DNA from: Flaccisagitta enflata
Taxonomy: Eukaryota > Chaetognatha > Sagittoidea > Aphragmophora
Direction: 5' to 3'
NCBI GenBank assembly: GCA_965153355.1
Contig: OZ231127.1
Location: 42,966,001-43,030,000 of the forward strand
Length of the DNA stretch: 64,000 nt
A program made the position numbers and the translations under genes. Shown here piece after piece: positions 1 through 11,699 of this stretch (the first letter of the stretch is position 1; each line of letters opens with the position of its first letter). Under the pieces are notes generated by a model. It saw only the letters and a list, made by a program, of their open reading frames with translations, did not search any database and was not told where the DNA came from.

Positions 1-297
1 GTACTTCTGGGTACTTGAGGTTACTTTAGGGTACTTTAGGTTACTTCAGGGTACTCAAGGGTACTTTAGAGTATTTTAGGTACTTTAGGGTATTCTAGGG
101 TATATTAGGGTACTTTAGGGTACATTAGGTACTAAAGGGTACTCAAGGTACTTTGAGTACTTTATTCTAATCTATCACCTTTACTATCATTACCTTTATT
201 GCCTTTATTACCTTTATTACCTTTATTACCTTTTTTACCTTATTGACCTTAATTACCTTTATTACCTTTATTACCTTTATTACCACGCGACTAAGGT
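1..297. repeat. Two minisatellites ending in a family G half-hairpin
   Basis: Bases 1-165 are a degenerate array of an 11-12 bp unit like GGGTACTTTAGG. Bases 172-285 are an array of about 9-10 bp like TTACCTTTA. The block ends in ACGCGACTAAGG, the half-hairpin that closes family G elements, so it is probably the right part of a long family G variant that began before the window. No coding potential is seen here. Confidence 0.7.
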
Positions 298-825
298 TTG
301 TTGACCTTGTTGTATTTTTCTTAAGAAAATCCTAATAGAATTGTTAGTCATGAGTATGGTGATATGCATCTACACTTAAAAAAAACCCAAAATAGGTTTC
401 TATGCTGAGTCATTTTTTCCTACCTACCACAGCTAGGGAACACGGTGGGTGGGCAAAACAACTCTCAACACCAGGATCGCGAAGGAAGTGACTTTACACT
501 CCGCTACATTCTTTTCTCCATCCCAAATTTGGGTCGTTTGTTCTACTACTTGATTTATTTACTCTCTACTTGCAAAGTTGTGGCATGTTTTTTTCCTCTT
601 TTCAAAATAAATCGCGCTTGCGTGTATTGTCTACATAATAACATTTCCTTCTTAGATGAGGCACTAATTTATCAAAGACATGGTGCATTAAGATAGCTTC
701 TTGTGGCTACTGTATGTGTAAGAGACTTGTGAAGTGTGAACACAGATTATGTTATTAGTCTCAAATCAGTCTGTGAACGACTTCATTAAGACGTGAGTGT
801 TTAATAGGCTCATTTTGAGGTAATA
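298..825. other. No supported feature
   Basis: An 83-codon open frame lies at 445-696 (plus), but its translation resembles no family I know, it has no flanking exons, and the composition is ordinary. I see nothing else here. Confidence 0.5.
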
Positions 826-1025
826 TTTTTAGTCGCGTGCACGTGACTCTACAACCAGCTTTGTCCGTCAGTTGGTCAGTTGGTTGGTCGGTTGGTTGGT
901 CACATTTTACTTTCTTTATGATTTTTTTTTGACCCCACTGCTCCTGCCCAAATGGTCTGGTGACCTCAAATATAGCCCCTGCCCACCCGCACGCGACTTC
1001 GGCAGCCGTGTATCCGGCCTTTTTC
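826..1025 (-). mobile_element. Family G element
   Basis: The copy begins TTTTTAGTCGCGTGCACG, continues through ACCAGCTTTGTCCG and a GGTTGGTC tandem stretch, then a conserved body with CTGCTCCTGCCCAAATGG and CCCCTGCCCACCCGC, and ends GCCGTGTATCCGGCC. It is written on the minus strand if the GGCCGGATAC end is taken as 5'. It has no open frame; it is non-autonomous. Confidence 0.8.
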
Positions 1026-1402
1026 TGTCTCAACGTGAAATCTTGCCAATGTTACTCCCCAAAACACTTAATTTATAAGAACATTAAGTTAAGAGCCCTA
1101 AGATTAAGAATATCTTAAAAACGCATACATCTAGAAATTTTAAGAAAAAAAAGTTATGTAAGATCAAATTTAAGAAACATTGATAGAAAAGCTTAATTTT
1201 AAACAATTGAGATAATATTTTGATATTTCTTATATTAATGCTATAGAAATATCCCTAGATTTTAATAGTAATTATAAAAATGTATAGTTGATAGTATATT
1301 ATCACATTTTCAAAAATATATATAGCATTTTAAATAAGGAATGCTCTAAGAATGTTTAAGGCTCCATTTGGTTTTAAAAAAAGAATATAAAGCCTAAAGA
1401 AA
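1026..1402. other. AT-rich spacer, possible decayed MITE
   Basis: The stretch is strongly AT-rich. It starts near TTTATAAGAACATTAAG and ends near AAGAATGTTTAAGGCTCCA, which resembles the two ends of the TA-flanked MITE at 30742-31167. The similarity is weak, and this could be chance in AT-rich DNA. Confidence 0.3.
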
Positions 1403-1979
1403 ATAGTCGCAAAAGCGTTAGATGGTCAGCGGTACCAGTGCCCTGCCTAAGTAGGTTGTGCTTGAAGTTGAGGGGGGAGCAGGGCAGCGGCCCCAAAGGG
1501 GTTGATGACCTATGCTTTCACACGTATGGGGGATTTTCTCCTTCTCCTTCTCCCCCTCCATCCCTCCCCCCTCAAATTCCAGTCTCGAGGCCCAAATTCC
1601 AGTCTTGAGGCCCAAATTCCAGTCTTGAGGCTCAAATTCCAGTCTCGAGGCCCAAATCTTAGCCTCAAGGCCCAAATCCTAGCCTGGAGGCTGAGATTTG
1701 GGCCTCGAGGCCGGGATCTTGGCCTCATGGCTGAAATTTTGACATTGAGGCTGAGATTTGGGCTTCAAGACTGAAATCTGGGCCTCCAGGTTAGGATTTA
1801 GGCCTTGAGGCTAGGATTTGGGCCTTGAAGCTGGGATTTGGGCCTCAAGACTGGGATTTGGGCCTCAAGACTGGAATTTGAGCCTCAAGACTGTGATTTG
1901 GGGGAGGGGACGTAGAAGAAGGAGAAAATTCCCCATACGTGTATAGGTCATCGACCCCTTTGGGGCCGTGGCCCAAAAA
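1403..1979 (+). mobile_element. Family M element with strand-switching minisatellite core
   Basis: The left end is ATAGTCGCAAAAGCGTTAG followed by GGTCAGCGGTACC. An inverted pair brackets the core: GGGCAGCGGCCCC plus TGATGACCTATGC near 1490, and TAGGTCATCGACCCC near 1945. The core is an array of about 20 bp. From about 1565 to 1690 it reads AAATTCCAGTCTCGAGGCCC; from about 1690 to 1900 it reads as the reverse complement (GAGGCTGGGATTTGGGCCT type). The element is therefore one long imperfect palindrome. It ends GGCCCAAAAA. Confidence 0.8.
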
Positions 1980-1998
1980 GGAAGAAAAAAGAAGGAAC

Positions 1999-2587
1999 TA
2001 GTCATCCAAGGATCGCACATGGTCAGCGGTACCCGATGCCCTGCTTGGAGTGATCAGTGGAAGAAGTGGAGTGAGAGCAGGGCAGCGGCCCCAAAGGGCC
2101 GATGTCCTGTAGGACACAGGGGTGAATTTCCAGACGTCCTGAGGAGGCATATCCAAGAGCTGATTCGATTGATTGGAGCACAGTGAGAAGATCAGGGATA
2201 AGGGCATATTAGAGACCTGAGATGGTCATTTTAAGGGCTGAATTGAGATTCAAGTGGTCAGATTTTATGTTAGAGGGCTGATTTTGGGCCTGAAATGGCT
2301 GATTTTGGGTTTAAAAACGCTGATTTTGGGTTTAAAAACGCTGATTTTGGGCCTTTGAGGGCTGATTTTGGGCTTGAGAGAGCTAATTTTGGGCCTGAGA
2401 GGGCTTATTTTGGGCTGGAGAGGGCTGATTTTGGGCTTGAGAGGCCTGAGTTTTGGGCCTGAAAGGACTGATTATGGGCCTGAAAGGGGCCTGGGAGGGG
2501 GGGGACGGACGTACGTACGGACGGACGTCTGGAAATTCACCCCTGTGTCCTACAGGACATCGGCCCTTTGGGGCCGCTGCCCAAAAA
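1999..2587 (+). mobile_element. Family M element, CAGGGGTGAA subfamily
   Basis: The left end is TAGTCATCCAAGGATCGCAC, then GGTCAGCGGTACCCGATGCC. The bracket is GGCCGATGTCCTGTAGGACA with ACACAGGGGTGAATTTCC, repeated inverted at 2527-2587 before GCTGCCCAAAAA. The core (about 2230-2490) is a 20-bp array of GGGCTGATTTTGGGCCTGAG. It abuts the next element at 2587 with no spacer. Confidence 0.8.
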
Positions 2588-3071
2588 TAGTTGCAAAAGC
2601 GTTAGATGGTCAGCGGTACCCATCCCTTGCCTAAGTAGGTTGTGGTTGAAGTTGAGGGGGGAGCAGGGCAGCAGCTCCGAAGGGGTTGATGACCTATGCT
2701 TTCACACATATGGGGGATTTTCTCCTCCTCCTCCTTTTCCATCCCTCCCCCCTCAAATCCCAGTCTCAAGGCCCAAATTCCAGTCTCAAGGCCCAAATCC
2801 AAGTCTTGAGGGCCAAATCCCAGCCTCAAGGTCCAAATCTTAACCTGGAGGCTTAGATTTGGGTCTCAAGGCTGGTTTCTGGGCCTCCAGGCTACGATTT
2901 GGGCTTTGAGGCTGGGATATGGCCCTCAAAACTGGGAATTGGGCCTCGAGACTGGAATTTGGGCCTCGAGACTGGGATTTGAGGGGGGGGGGACATAGAA
3001 GAAGGAGGAGAAAATCCCCTATATGTGTGAAAGCATAGGTCATCGACCCCTTCGGGGCCGCTGCCCAAAAA
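2587..3071 (+). mobile_element. Family M element
   Basis: It starts ATAGTTGCAAAAGCGTTAG directly after the terminal A run of the previous copy, and ends GGGGCCGCTGCCCAAAAA. The core (about 2745-2980) again switches orientation, from AAATCCCAGTCTCAAGGCCC to GGCTGGTTTCTGGGCCTCCA. Confidence 0.8.
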
Positions 3072-3107
3072 CGATGTTCTTATAAAAAACAGGTTGCTCA
3101 AGCAATC

Positions 3108-3855
3108 AAGCATCATTATGGTCAGCGGTTCCCAATGCCTCATGATATCATTCAGTATCATAGTGTTGAAAGAATGGAGCAGCAGTTTCGGTGGGGTCAT
3201 TGACCTATGATTTCACACAGGGCAATTTTATTCTTGGTTTTCAATTGTGTCTTTGGAGCTAATGAGTAATATAAGGGGTTTGAAGGTTGGGTTCTGAGCT
3301 AAATTTTGGGTTTGAAGTTAAGATTGAGGATCTTTATCTGAATGGCCTGATTTAGGATTCTGGTGCTTGATTTTGGGTCAGAGGCCTGGTTTGGGGTCTG
3401 TGAGGCCTGATTTGAGGTCTGAGAGGCCTGATTTGGGGTCTGAGAGACTTAATTTTCGAATCTGAGAGGCATGATCTGTGGGCTAAGAAGCCTGATTTAG
3501 GATCTGAGAAGCCTGATTTGAGGTCTAAGAAGCCTGATTTGAGGTCTAAGAGGCTTAATTTAGGGTCTGAGAGACCTGATTCAGGATCTCAGAGGCATGA
3601 TCCGGGGTCTGAGAGGCTTAATTTGAGATATGCTAGGTGTAATTTGGAGTTTGGGGGGCTTAATTTGGGGTTTAAGAAGCCAAATTTGGGGTCTAAGAAA
3701 CCAGATTTGGGATCGGAGAAGCCTGATTTGGGTTTTAAGAAGCCTGATTTGAGGTTTCAAAGGGGGGGGGGAGAAAAACAGAAACATTATATCAGAAAAA
3801 TTGCTGCATGTGGAATCATAGGTCATCGACTCCTCTGGGGCCGCTGCCCAAAAAG
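3108..3855 (+). mobile_element. Family M element, divergent core
   Basis: Left block TGGTCAGCGGTTCCCAATGCC, right end CATAGGTCATCGACTCC then GGGGCCGCTGCCCAAAAA. The core (about 3290-3760) is a 21-bp array of AGGCCTGATTTGGGGTCTGAG in one orientation. Open frames across it are products of the repeat. Confidence 0.75.
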
Positions 3856-5114
3856 GGTATTCATGTTCTTAGCTTATTTTGGCCAGTTTTAGGCCAGTTT
3901 AGCAAATATGCCTGAGTGGAGCCTTATGAATCACTTACACATGTTAGGTAGCACCTTTATCAGTCTCATTACCAAAAATTGTTGAAGTCGCTCAAGCTGT
4001 TGCTGAGATATAAGAGTTTGAATACCGCTACTACGGTGGCTCGCCTGGGATGTATTCATCCGCGTGGGCTGCGAGAACGGCGAAGCAAAGAATTAAAAGA
4101 GAGAGCGTTACAATTCAGCTCGCGATCACTGATAGGTGCCAGTTTAATTTTCATTGCGGGTCAACAGATCGGAGTTTTGACCTGAAATTTTGGGTCCATA
4201 TGTAGAATTTATGCGGCTTTTATGTCACATTGAGGAATTAAATGAAATGAATATTGTTTTAGCGCCAGAGGGGACTATTTTGAGTGTGACCTAAGTGTGA
4301 CACCTGAAAAGGAGGGGGCTTTTGAATTGTAACGCTGCAGAACAATTTTCATTTCTCTGCATTGGAACTGAAAAAATCCTTGAAAATTGGGGCAAAAGTC
4401 CCTCAACTAGTTGTCCATGGGATGGAAAAAAAAGATTTGCTTATTCTCAAAGCAAAGACGGGTTTAAAGAAAAAATCGTAATTACTCTTAATTCTGGGCG
4501 GAAAATGACGAAAAAATAAGGAGGCCGAGTACTCTGTTTCTTATTTTTTTTTCAGCACTTTACGATTGAAATAACGAGTCCAGTTTTTTTATACATTCCA
4601 GTAGAAGGATAATGATTGCGTAGAAGCTATGAAATGATTCTCATTGACATTTTTTGGTTGGTTAAGCTTGCATTTTGCTTGCAGGGACAGAATCGGTGAC
4701 AGGCAAAATAGTCCCTTCGACCCTTATTTTAGACCCCCTAAAAGTAGTTGATGTCACCAAAATTGGTTTGGCAAGGCGCACTGGGTTATGAGGTACGTAA
4801 CCAAACCTTTGTGGCATAGTTCAAAACAAACGTCGGAGCAGAAACACTCCTTAAGTGGTGGAGAGTAGGTTTTTCGCGCGCATGACGAAATGCGACAACA
4901 ACCTAAACAAGTCCAGATACCAGAAAGCAGTCGCTTGTGGGTGGGCGGGGGCAATAATGCAGGTGGGCAAGGGCAGAATGGGAACGGGTGGAAGCTGTAA
5001 TGTAACTTGGCACGGGCAGAAATCACCATTCCATTCGATTTCCCCTTATCCAAATGTTAGCGTTACCTACTACCTCCCAACGGATAGGCAAACAGGCACA
5101 CCCTATATTTAGTT
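3856..5114. other. No gene seen; degenerate family G remnant
   Basis: Bases 4910-5105 carry GTGGGTGGGCGGGGGC and ACGGATAGGCAAACAGGC, which are decayed family G sequence. Short open frames at 3979-4185 and 4322-4519 have no recognisable domain and no flanking splice structure, so I do not call them genes. Confidence 0.45.
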
Positions 5115-5124
5115 ATACTGAGGC

Positions 5125-5748
5125 TAACAGGGTCCAGAAATATATAAAAAGTGTGATCTAATTTAATCCATTTGTCACAGGACCAATTAAAGGGTGGGGA
5201 ATCAGCTAAGACCCCCCAAAAAATTCTCCGGTCAAGATTTGGGCCGCTACCGTTACATATCTCAAATAGTTATGTAAGGTGAAAATTTCAAAGTGGGAAA
5301 TTTGAAAATCTGATTGCAGATTTGGAATCCTTGCAAAAAAGTACTAAAAGGAAGTGTCTTTCATTTTTTGATATTCTAACTATAACTTGGTGTAATTTAA
5401 CTTCAAAGGATATATTTGAGTCAAATTTGCTCTTTTGTTTAAAATTTGGTTAATTCTAACGTTTGACGACTATTTTGACTGCGTTTCAAATGGAATATCA
5501 AAAATGAAAGGCACATTCTAAGAGTACGTTTTTGCAAGGATTCTGAATCTGTAATCAGATTTTCAAATTTCCCATTTTGAAATTTTGACCTTATATAGCC
5601 ATTTGACCTGAGATATGTAGCGGTAGCGGCCAAAATCTTGACTGGAGAACTTTTTTGGGGGTCTGAGCTGATTTCTCATCCTTTAATTGGTCTTGTGACA
5701 AATGGATTAAATTAGATCACACTTTTTATATATTTCTGGACCCTGATA
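5125..5748. mobile_element. Foldback transposon, 10-bp target duplication (Mutator-like)
   Basis: The element is two inverted arms of about 300 bp (5125-5435 and 5455-5748) with a very short centre. The ends are TAACAGGGTCCAGAAATATA and the reverse complement of TATATATTTCTGGACCCTGATA. The 10-mer ATACTGAGGC occurs immediately outside both ends (5115-5124 and 5749-5758). Long terminal inverted repeats with 8-11 bp duplications are typical of Mutator-like elements, so this is probably a non-autonomous one. No transposase is encoded. Confidence 0.85.
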
Positions 5749-5758
5749 ATACTGAGGC

Positions 5759-6962
5759 GTATCAAAATGACCTTGAGGCTTCCAATCGTCTTTGCTGCGG
5801 TTTTGGGCAGGTGGGTGTGGTAAAACACGAAAATACCCTTGCCGGCTTCTAAAAGTGGTGCTGTGAGTATTCCATCTCTTTGAAGCTTGCCGAAATGGCC
5901 CCAAAATGAGCGAAAGCTGATGTCAACTGTCAACTTCAAAAATTTTTTGCTAGCCTGTTTTCGATGGCTTTAAGCACATTTTTTGACTCATCAGAGAGCA
6001 AAAACATGTAAGAGGGTAGTGGGAGGGGTGGGTGAGAACAGCATAAGACTTTTTGCGATTTTTTACGGTTGGTGATAGCCGCCATTACAAGCCTATCAAT
6101 TACAAAAATAGTTCTAAGAAGAACAAAGCAGGATAGTAAGGTGAGAAACTCATTCATTCAGAGCAGTTAGCAGTTGTTTTCCCATGTTTAGTGACATCGG
6201 GACAATCTAGCCATCTCCAATCGGATTCCCGATAACTGCTATTTTGTTTCGGCTGTCCTGATTGACATTTGAAATGGCCAACGCGTATGCAGCAATTAGG
6301 TCAAAAACTTCGATATCCCAGTAAAAAGTGGCATTTTAAAAGTAGCTTTTGACTTCTTCCCCCCCCCCCCCCCCGACTTTGATTCCCTTCCCCACCTGAT
6401 CTAAATTTTTTTTTATTTTCTACCCCACCATACTTAAAAGAGTGTAAAATAGTGTTGTAGAAGTCAAATGATAGCTTTTAGAATTGCCAAAAATGTAAAA
6501 TCAAGAATCTAAAATATTATTTTTTTCAGCTTTTTTTCTGGATTTTTGTCAACGAGTTGGTTTTGCGATGGAAAAGCCCCTAACCGTTTCATAACTATTG
6601 CAAGCTACAGGGAGGCTTTTATAGGTCAAGAAATATGCTTGGTCATGACGGCGGGTGGTTTGGGTTTTAGGAATGCTTGCTCACTTAGCACCAGAGAGAA
6701 AAATATGTTCAAAAATTTTCAAATCTACAAAATGTTTCATATTTTGAGAAATTGAATGATTGAACAAAAACTTCAAAAGAAAAACAAATTAGCAAAACAT
6801 CTTTTAGAGGATGTCTTCAAAAGAAGGGTCAACAACTGGAAACTTTCTAATTTGCCTAGATTCTAAACCATGGAGATAATTGTTTTTTCAATTTCAGTTT
6901 TTGATGACAAGTTTTTTTCAATCTTATGACCATCATAACTCAGCTCAACAAGCCCAACAGGC
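5759..6962. other. No gene seen
   Basis: A poly-C run near 6360, followed by GACTTTGATTCCCTTCCCC, resembles the interior of the hAT-like MITE at 12352-12677 and may be a fragment of it. Otherwise I find only short frames without domain similarity. Confidence 0.4.
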
Positions 6963-7478
6963 TAATAGTCGCGTGCTTCGTTACAACACAATTACACAGC
7001 TTCATACTACACAACTTCATACTAAATAACTTCATACTATATAACTACATAATACATACTACAACTTCATACTACATAACTTCATACTACAACTTCATAC
7101 TACATATCGTCTGTCCCAAAAAAAGTTACATTCTGAACCAATAACGAGTGTACAATAAAAAGTTGACAAAATACCCAAAATACCCAAAAATACCCAATGA
7201 TACCCAAAAATACCCAAAATTACCCAAAAACACCTAAAAATACCCATAAATACTCAAATTTATACTTAAAAGTATCCAAAAGTATTTGAAAGTACCCTAA
7301 AATACCTTAAGTACCTAAAATAACTTAAGTACCCTAAAGTACCCTGAAATACCCTAGAGTACCTTAAAATACCTTTAAAAACCTTAAAAAGGAATAGTTT
7401 TAAAAACGTGACAGACCTACCGACCGACCTACCAACCGACACGGCAAGGTGTAGAGTCGCGTGCACGCGACTAAAAAC
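6963..7478. mobile_element. Long family G variant with two minisatellites
   Basis: It opens with TAGTCGCGTGC at 6966 and closes with GTGTAGAGTCGCGTGCACG then CGACTAAAAA. Between lie an array of about 15 bp (ACTTCATACTACATA, 6984-7107), an array of about 10 bp (TACCCAAAAA, 7160-7260) grading into AGTACCCTAAAAT, and the usual GACCGACCTACC tract. The family ends are kept while the interior is replaced by tandem repeats. Confidence 0.65.
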
Positions 7479-7587
7479 GGCTTGACTAAAAGTCTGAAAT
7501 TTTGGAATATGAATATAAGCTTGGCCCCTGAGTAACTTTAGCGAAAATGGAGGTAAATAAAAGGAAAAATAAAATCTAATGCATGCT

Positions 7588-7766
7588 AAAACAAGGTCGG
7601 ATACAAGGCTACCCTAGTCGCGTGAGTGGACAGGAGCAAGGCTGGAGAAGATCAATAGGGTATCTGGGCAGGAGCCGTAAGCTTAAAAAGCTAAAATACG
7701 CCGAAAAAGTAAAAAGGTGACCGACCGACCAACCGACGGACCAACATGGTGCACGCGACTAGAAAT
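7588..7766 (+). mobile_element. Family G element, shortened
   Basis: AAACAAGGTCGGATACAAGGC at the left and GTGCACGCGACTAGAAA at the right bound a body that lacks part of the standard middle. GACCGACCGACCAACC is present before the terminal hairpin. Confidence 0.7.
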
Positions 7767-8309
7767 AGCCAAAATGCAAATTTTGCTGATTTTGCTCTGA
7801 CAACTTAACTTTGAACGTAACTATCTCCGCAACCATTAGTCACAGATAGCTCGAATTTAAGTGAAGTTAGGGTAGATAACAGGTACCAAGTCCACCAAAA
7901 ATGAAGATGATCGGATAACAGCAACAGTTTTTGTTTAACCTCAAAAAATAGGTTATTTTTGCAATTTTAGAGAAAAAAAATTTTTTTCAAAGAGGGCTAG
8001 TTCAAATCTTTTTTTAGAAACTCTTAATTTGTAATTAATTATATCAAAAAATAACAATTGGCAAATTCTTTATTTGAAAACTATAACTGTATCAAAAACT
8101 CTTTTTAAGAGCTGAAATTTTTCACACTTATCAGTAAGTCCCAAAACTACTACCACACCAGAAATTAGATGATTTTTCTGAAAACTATAGGAAATATTCC
8201 ACTTTGTGTTTTTTAAGTACTGGGTGCCATAGCCACAAAAATAGGCGGAAAATCCCCAACAAAACAAGGCCGGATACACGGCCAATACCAGTTGCGGATG
8301 GGTGGGCAG

Positions 8310-11300
8310 TAGTTAGTATGTTTACCCCTTCACGGGTGCGGGCCACCTGTACCTGGATGGAATTGACTATTTTTATGTTTTTATAACGTAAAACAAAACA
8401 GTGGGAAACTTTTTGACCAATTTTGGATACCGCGAGTTCCATTTATTTATCACCACTCCAAGGTGGTTGTGGTGAAAATGTTGAAATTTGGTCACTTTGG
8501 GCTCAAAATCAGGCTACTTTGGTTTTGAAATTTGACCCGAAATCTGTGAGATTATGAAACTAGAGCTCAAGAGCTAACCAGTGGTGCAATCTGCATGTTG
8601 CTATCGTTTTTTGTTAAGATTTGAGAACTTTTCAAAGATGGAAGGGTATGAGGGTTTTTTAACCAGATGAATTTGGTGGTCAATTTTGACATTTCTTACA
8701 ATTTTTGATATATCTCCGCTTTGGATGGACAAATTTGGATGAAATTGGTGACCAAATTGAAGAGTTTTTGATGCTTTAACTACATCTGATAAAATTTTTG
8801 ATCGATATGACCCTCAAAATTTTTGGGAGACTCTAGAAGCAGGTGCTAAAAAGTGAATTTTTTTGCCATTTTGGCTACTTTGGTCAAATAATTTGGGCAC
8901 TTCCGAGATAGAAAGTGACAAAAAATCAGTGGGCAAATTAAACTACTGTTCAAGATTTAACCAATGGTGCAATTGGCATGTCAATAGGTTAAAGCATATC
9001 GATTTGGCAAAGCTTCAAAGATCAGTGGGTATGATAAAATGACATTTTTTGGTAATTTTGATCATTTTGGGCTCAAAATCGGGCCACTTCCAATAATAAT
9101 TTTGACCCAAAATTTGTGAGATTATGAAACTAGAGCTCAAGAGCTAACCAGTGGTGCAATCCGCATGTTGCTATCGTTTTTTGTTAAGATTTGAGAGTTT
9201 TTAAAAGATGGAAGGGTACGAGGGTTTTATGACCAGATGAATTTGGTGGTCAATTTTGACGTTTTCTACAATTTTTGATATATCTCTGCTTTGGATGGAC
9301 AAATATGAATGAAATTGGTGACTTAATTGAAGAGGTTTTGATGCTCTAACTGAATCTGGAAAAGTTTTTGATCGATATGACCCTCAAAATTTTTGGGAGA
9401 CTCTAGAAGCAGGTGCTTATAGTCGCAAAAGTGTTACATGGTCAGCGGTACCCGATGACCCTTTGTTAATTTATGTTGGCATGAGATGATAAATGGGGCA
9501 GCCGACCCCGCAGGGCCGATGACCTATGATTCGATTCTGGACAATTGCAGGGTCTTTAAGACCTGATTTTGGGTCCAAGTAGCCTGAGTTGAGGTCTGAG
9601 TTGCCTAATTTGAGGTCTAAGATGCTTGATCTGAGAGGTATGAGAAGCTGGTGTTGGGGCTTAGAGGCTTGAATTTGGGTCTAATTTAGAGCTTAAGGCC
9701 TGATTATGGGTTGGGAAGGCCTGTTTTGAGGTCTGGGAGGCCTGATCAGGGGTTTAAAAGGCCTGATTTAGGGTCGGCTTAAACCTGATTTAGGGTCTGA
9801 AAGGCCTGATTGAGGTTCTGAGAGGCTTAAATTGAGGTCTAGAAAGCCTGATTTGGGATCTGATAGGCATGATTTGGGGTCTGAAAGGCTTGATTTAAGA
9901 CCCAGGCGGCCATGTTCTAGGCATTGGGAGACAGATGGACGGACAGAAACTGGAAAATTTGCCCTATGTGGAATCATAAGTCATCGGCCCCTCCGGGGCC
10001 GCTGCCCAAAAAGTGAATTTTTTCGCCCTTTTGGTTACTTTGGTCAAATAATTTGGGCACTTCCGAGATAGAAAATGACAAAAAATCAGTGGGCATTTTT
10101 TCAAAGAAATATAGCAATAGGAAGCAGCAAAAAATTATCTTATAATGCTGTGTTTTTCAATTAATTTTTAGTCGCGTGCACAAGACATTATAACCCGCTA
10201 AATCGGTTGGCCCAAAATGACCAAAATAACCAGAAGAAGTCATTTTATCACACCCACTGATCTTTGAAGCTTTGCCAAATCTATATGCTTTAACCTATTG
10301 ACATGCCAATTGCAATATTGGTTAGATTTTGAACAGTAGTTTAATTTGCTCACTGATTTTTTTATCATTTTCTATCTCGGAAGTGCCCAAATTACTTGAC
10401 CAAATTAGCCAAAATGGCGAAAAAATTCACTTTTTAGCACCTGCTTCTAGAGTCTCCCAAAAATTTTGAGGGTCATATCGATCAAAAATTTTACCAGATT
10501 CAGTTAGAGCATCAAAAACTCTTCAATTTGGTAACCAATTTCATCCAAATTTGTCCATCCAAAGCAGAGATATATCAAAAATTGTAAAAAATGTCAAAAT
10601 TGACCATCAAATTCATCTGGTAATAAAACCCTCATAACCTTCCTTCTTTGAAAAACTCTCAAATCTTAACAAAAAACAATAGCAACATGCGGATTGCACC
10701 ACTGGTTAGCTCTTGAGCTCTAGTTTCATAATCTCACAGAGTTTGGGTCAAATTTATAAAAAGAAGTGGTCCGTTTTTTAGCCCAAAATGACCAAAATTA
10801 CCAAAAAATGTCATTTTATCATACCCACTGATCTTTGAAGCTTTGCCAAATCTATATGCTTTAACCTATTGACATGCCGATTGCACCATTGGTTAGATCT
10901 TGAACAGTAGTTTAATTTGCCCACTGATTTTTTGTCATTTTCTATCTTGGAAGTGTCCAAACTATTTGACCAAAGTAGCCAAAATAGCGAAAAAATTTAC
11001 TTTTTAGCACCTGCTTCTAGAGTCTCCCAAAAATTTTGAGGGTCATATCGATCAAAAATTTTACCAGATTCAGCTAGAGCATCAAAAACTCTTCAATTTG
11101 GTCACCAATTTCATCAAAATTTGTCCATCCAAAGCGGAGATATATCAAAAATTGTAAAAAATGTCAAAATTGACCACCAAATTCATCTGGTTAAAAACCC
11201 TCATACCCTTCCATCTTTGAAAAGCTCTCAAATCTTAACAAAAAACGATAGCAACGTGCGGATTGCACCACTGGTTAGCTCTTGAGCTCTAGTTTCATAA

Positions 11301-11542
11301 TCTCACAGATTTTGGGTCAAATTTCGAAACCAAAGTGGCCCGATTTTGAGCCCAAAGTGACCAAATTTCAACATTTTCACCACAACCACCTTGGAGTGGT
11401 GATAAATAAATGGAACTCGCGGTATCCAAAATTGGTCAAAAAGTTTGCCACTGTTTTGTTTTACGTTATAAAAACATAAAAATAGTAAATTCCGTCCAGG
11501 TACAGGTAGCCCGCACCCGTGAAGGGGTAAATATACTATCTA
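8310..11542. mobile_element. Giant foldback element, 8-bp target duplication
   Basis: Each inverted arm is about 1.1-1.3 kb. The ends are TAGTTAGTATGTTTACCCC and the reverse complement of GGGGTAAATATACTATCTA. Each arm holds two directly repeated blocks of about 420 bp (landmark GAAACTAGAGCTCAAGAGC at about 8557, 9125 and, inverted, near 10720 and 11290) separated by a block with CACTTCCGAGATAGAAA. Near the centre are a family M insertion (9421-10012) and a scrap of family G (about 10168-10212). No transposase is found. Confidence 0.85.
9421..10012 (+). mobile_element. Family M element inside the foldback
   Basis: It starts TATAGTCGCAAAAGTGTTAC and ends CGGGGCCGCTGCCCAAAAA. The uninterrupted version of the site is visible in the same foldback near 8856-8870 as GCAGGTGCTAAAAAGTG. 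Here it is opened between GCAGGTGCT and AAAAAGTG. The core is a 20-21 bp array of AGGCCTGATTTAGGGTCTGA type. Confidence 0.85.
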
Positions 11543-11699
11543 GTGGGCAGGGGCGGAAATGCGCGTTTTCACACTGACTTGTGTTCACGGATGGACAGAT
11601 GGACCGATGGATGGACCAACGGACGGACAGACAGATGGACAAAGGCTCTTATAGAGTTGCGTGTCCATAACTAAAAAGAAGTTTGTGTAAATGTGTCTG

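Larger units (their letters stand above)
8263..11676 (+). mobile_element. Family G element split by a 3.2-kb foldback
   Basis: The left part (8263-8309) is AACAAGGCCGGATACACGGCC up to GGTGGGCAG. The right part (11543-11676) resumes GTGGGCAGGGGCGGAAATG and runs to GTTGCGTGTCCATAAC then TAAAAAG. An uninterrupted homologue at 39238-39409 reads straight through this join. The 8-mer GTGGGCAG is present on both sides of the insertion (8302-8309 and 11543-11550). Confidence 0.85.
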
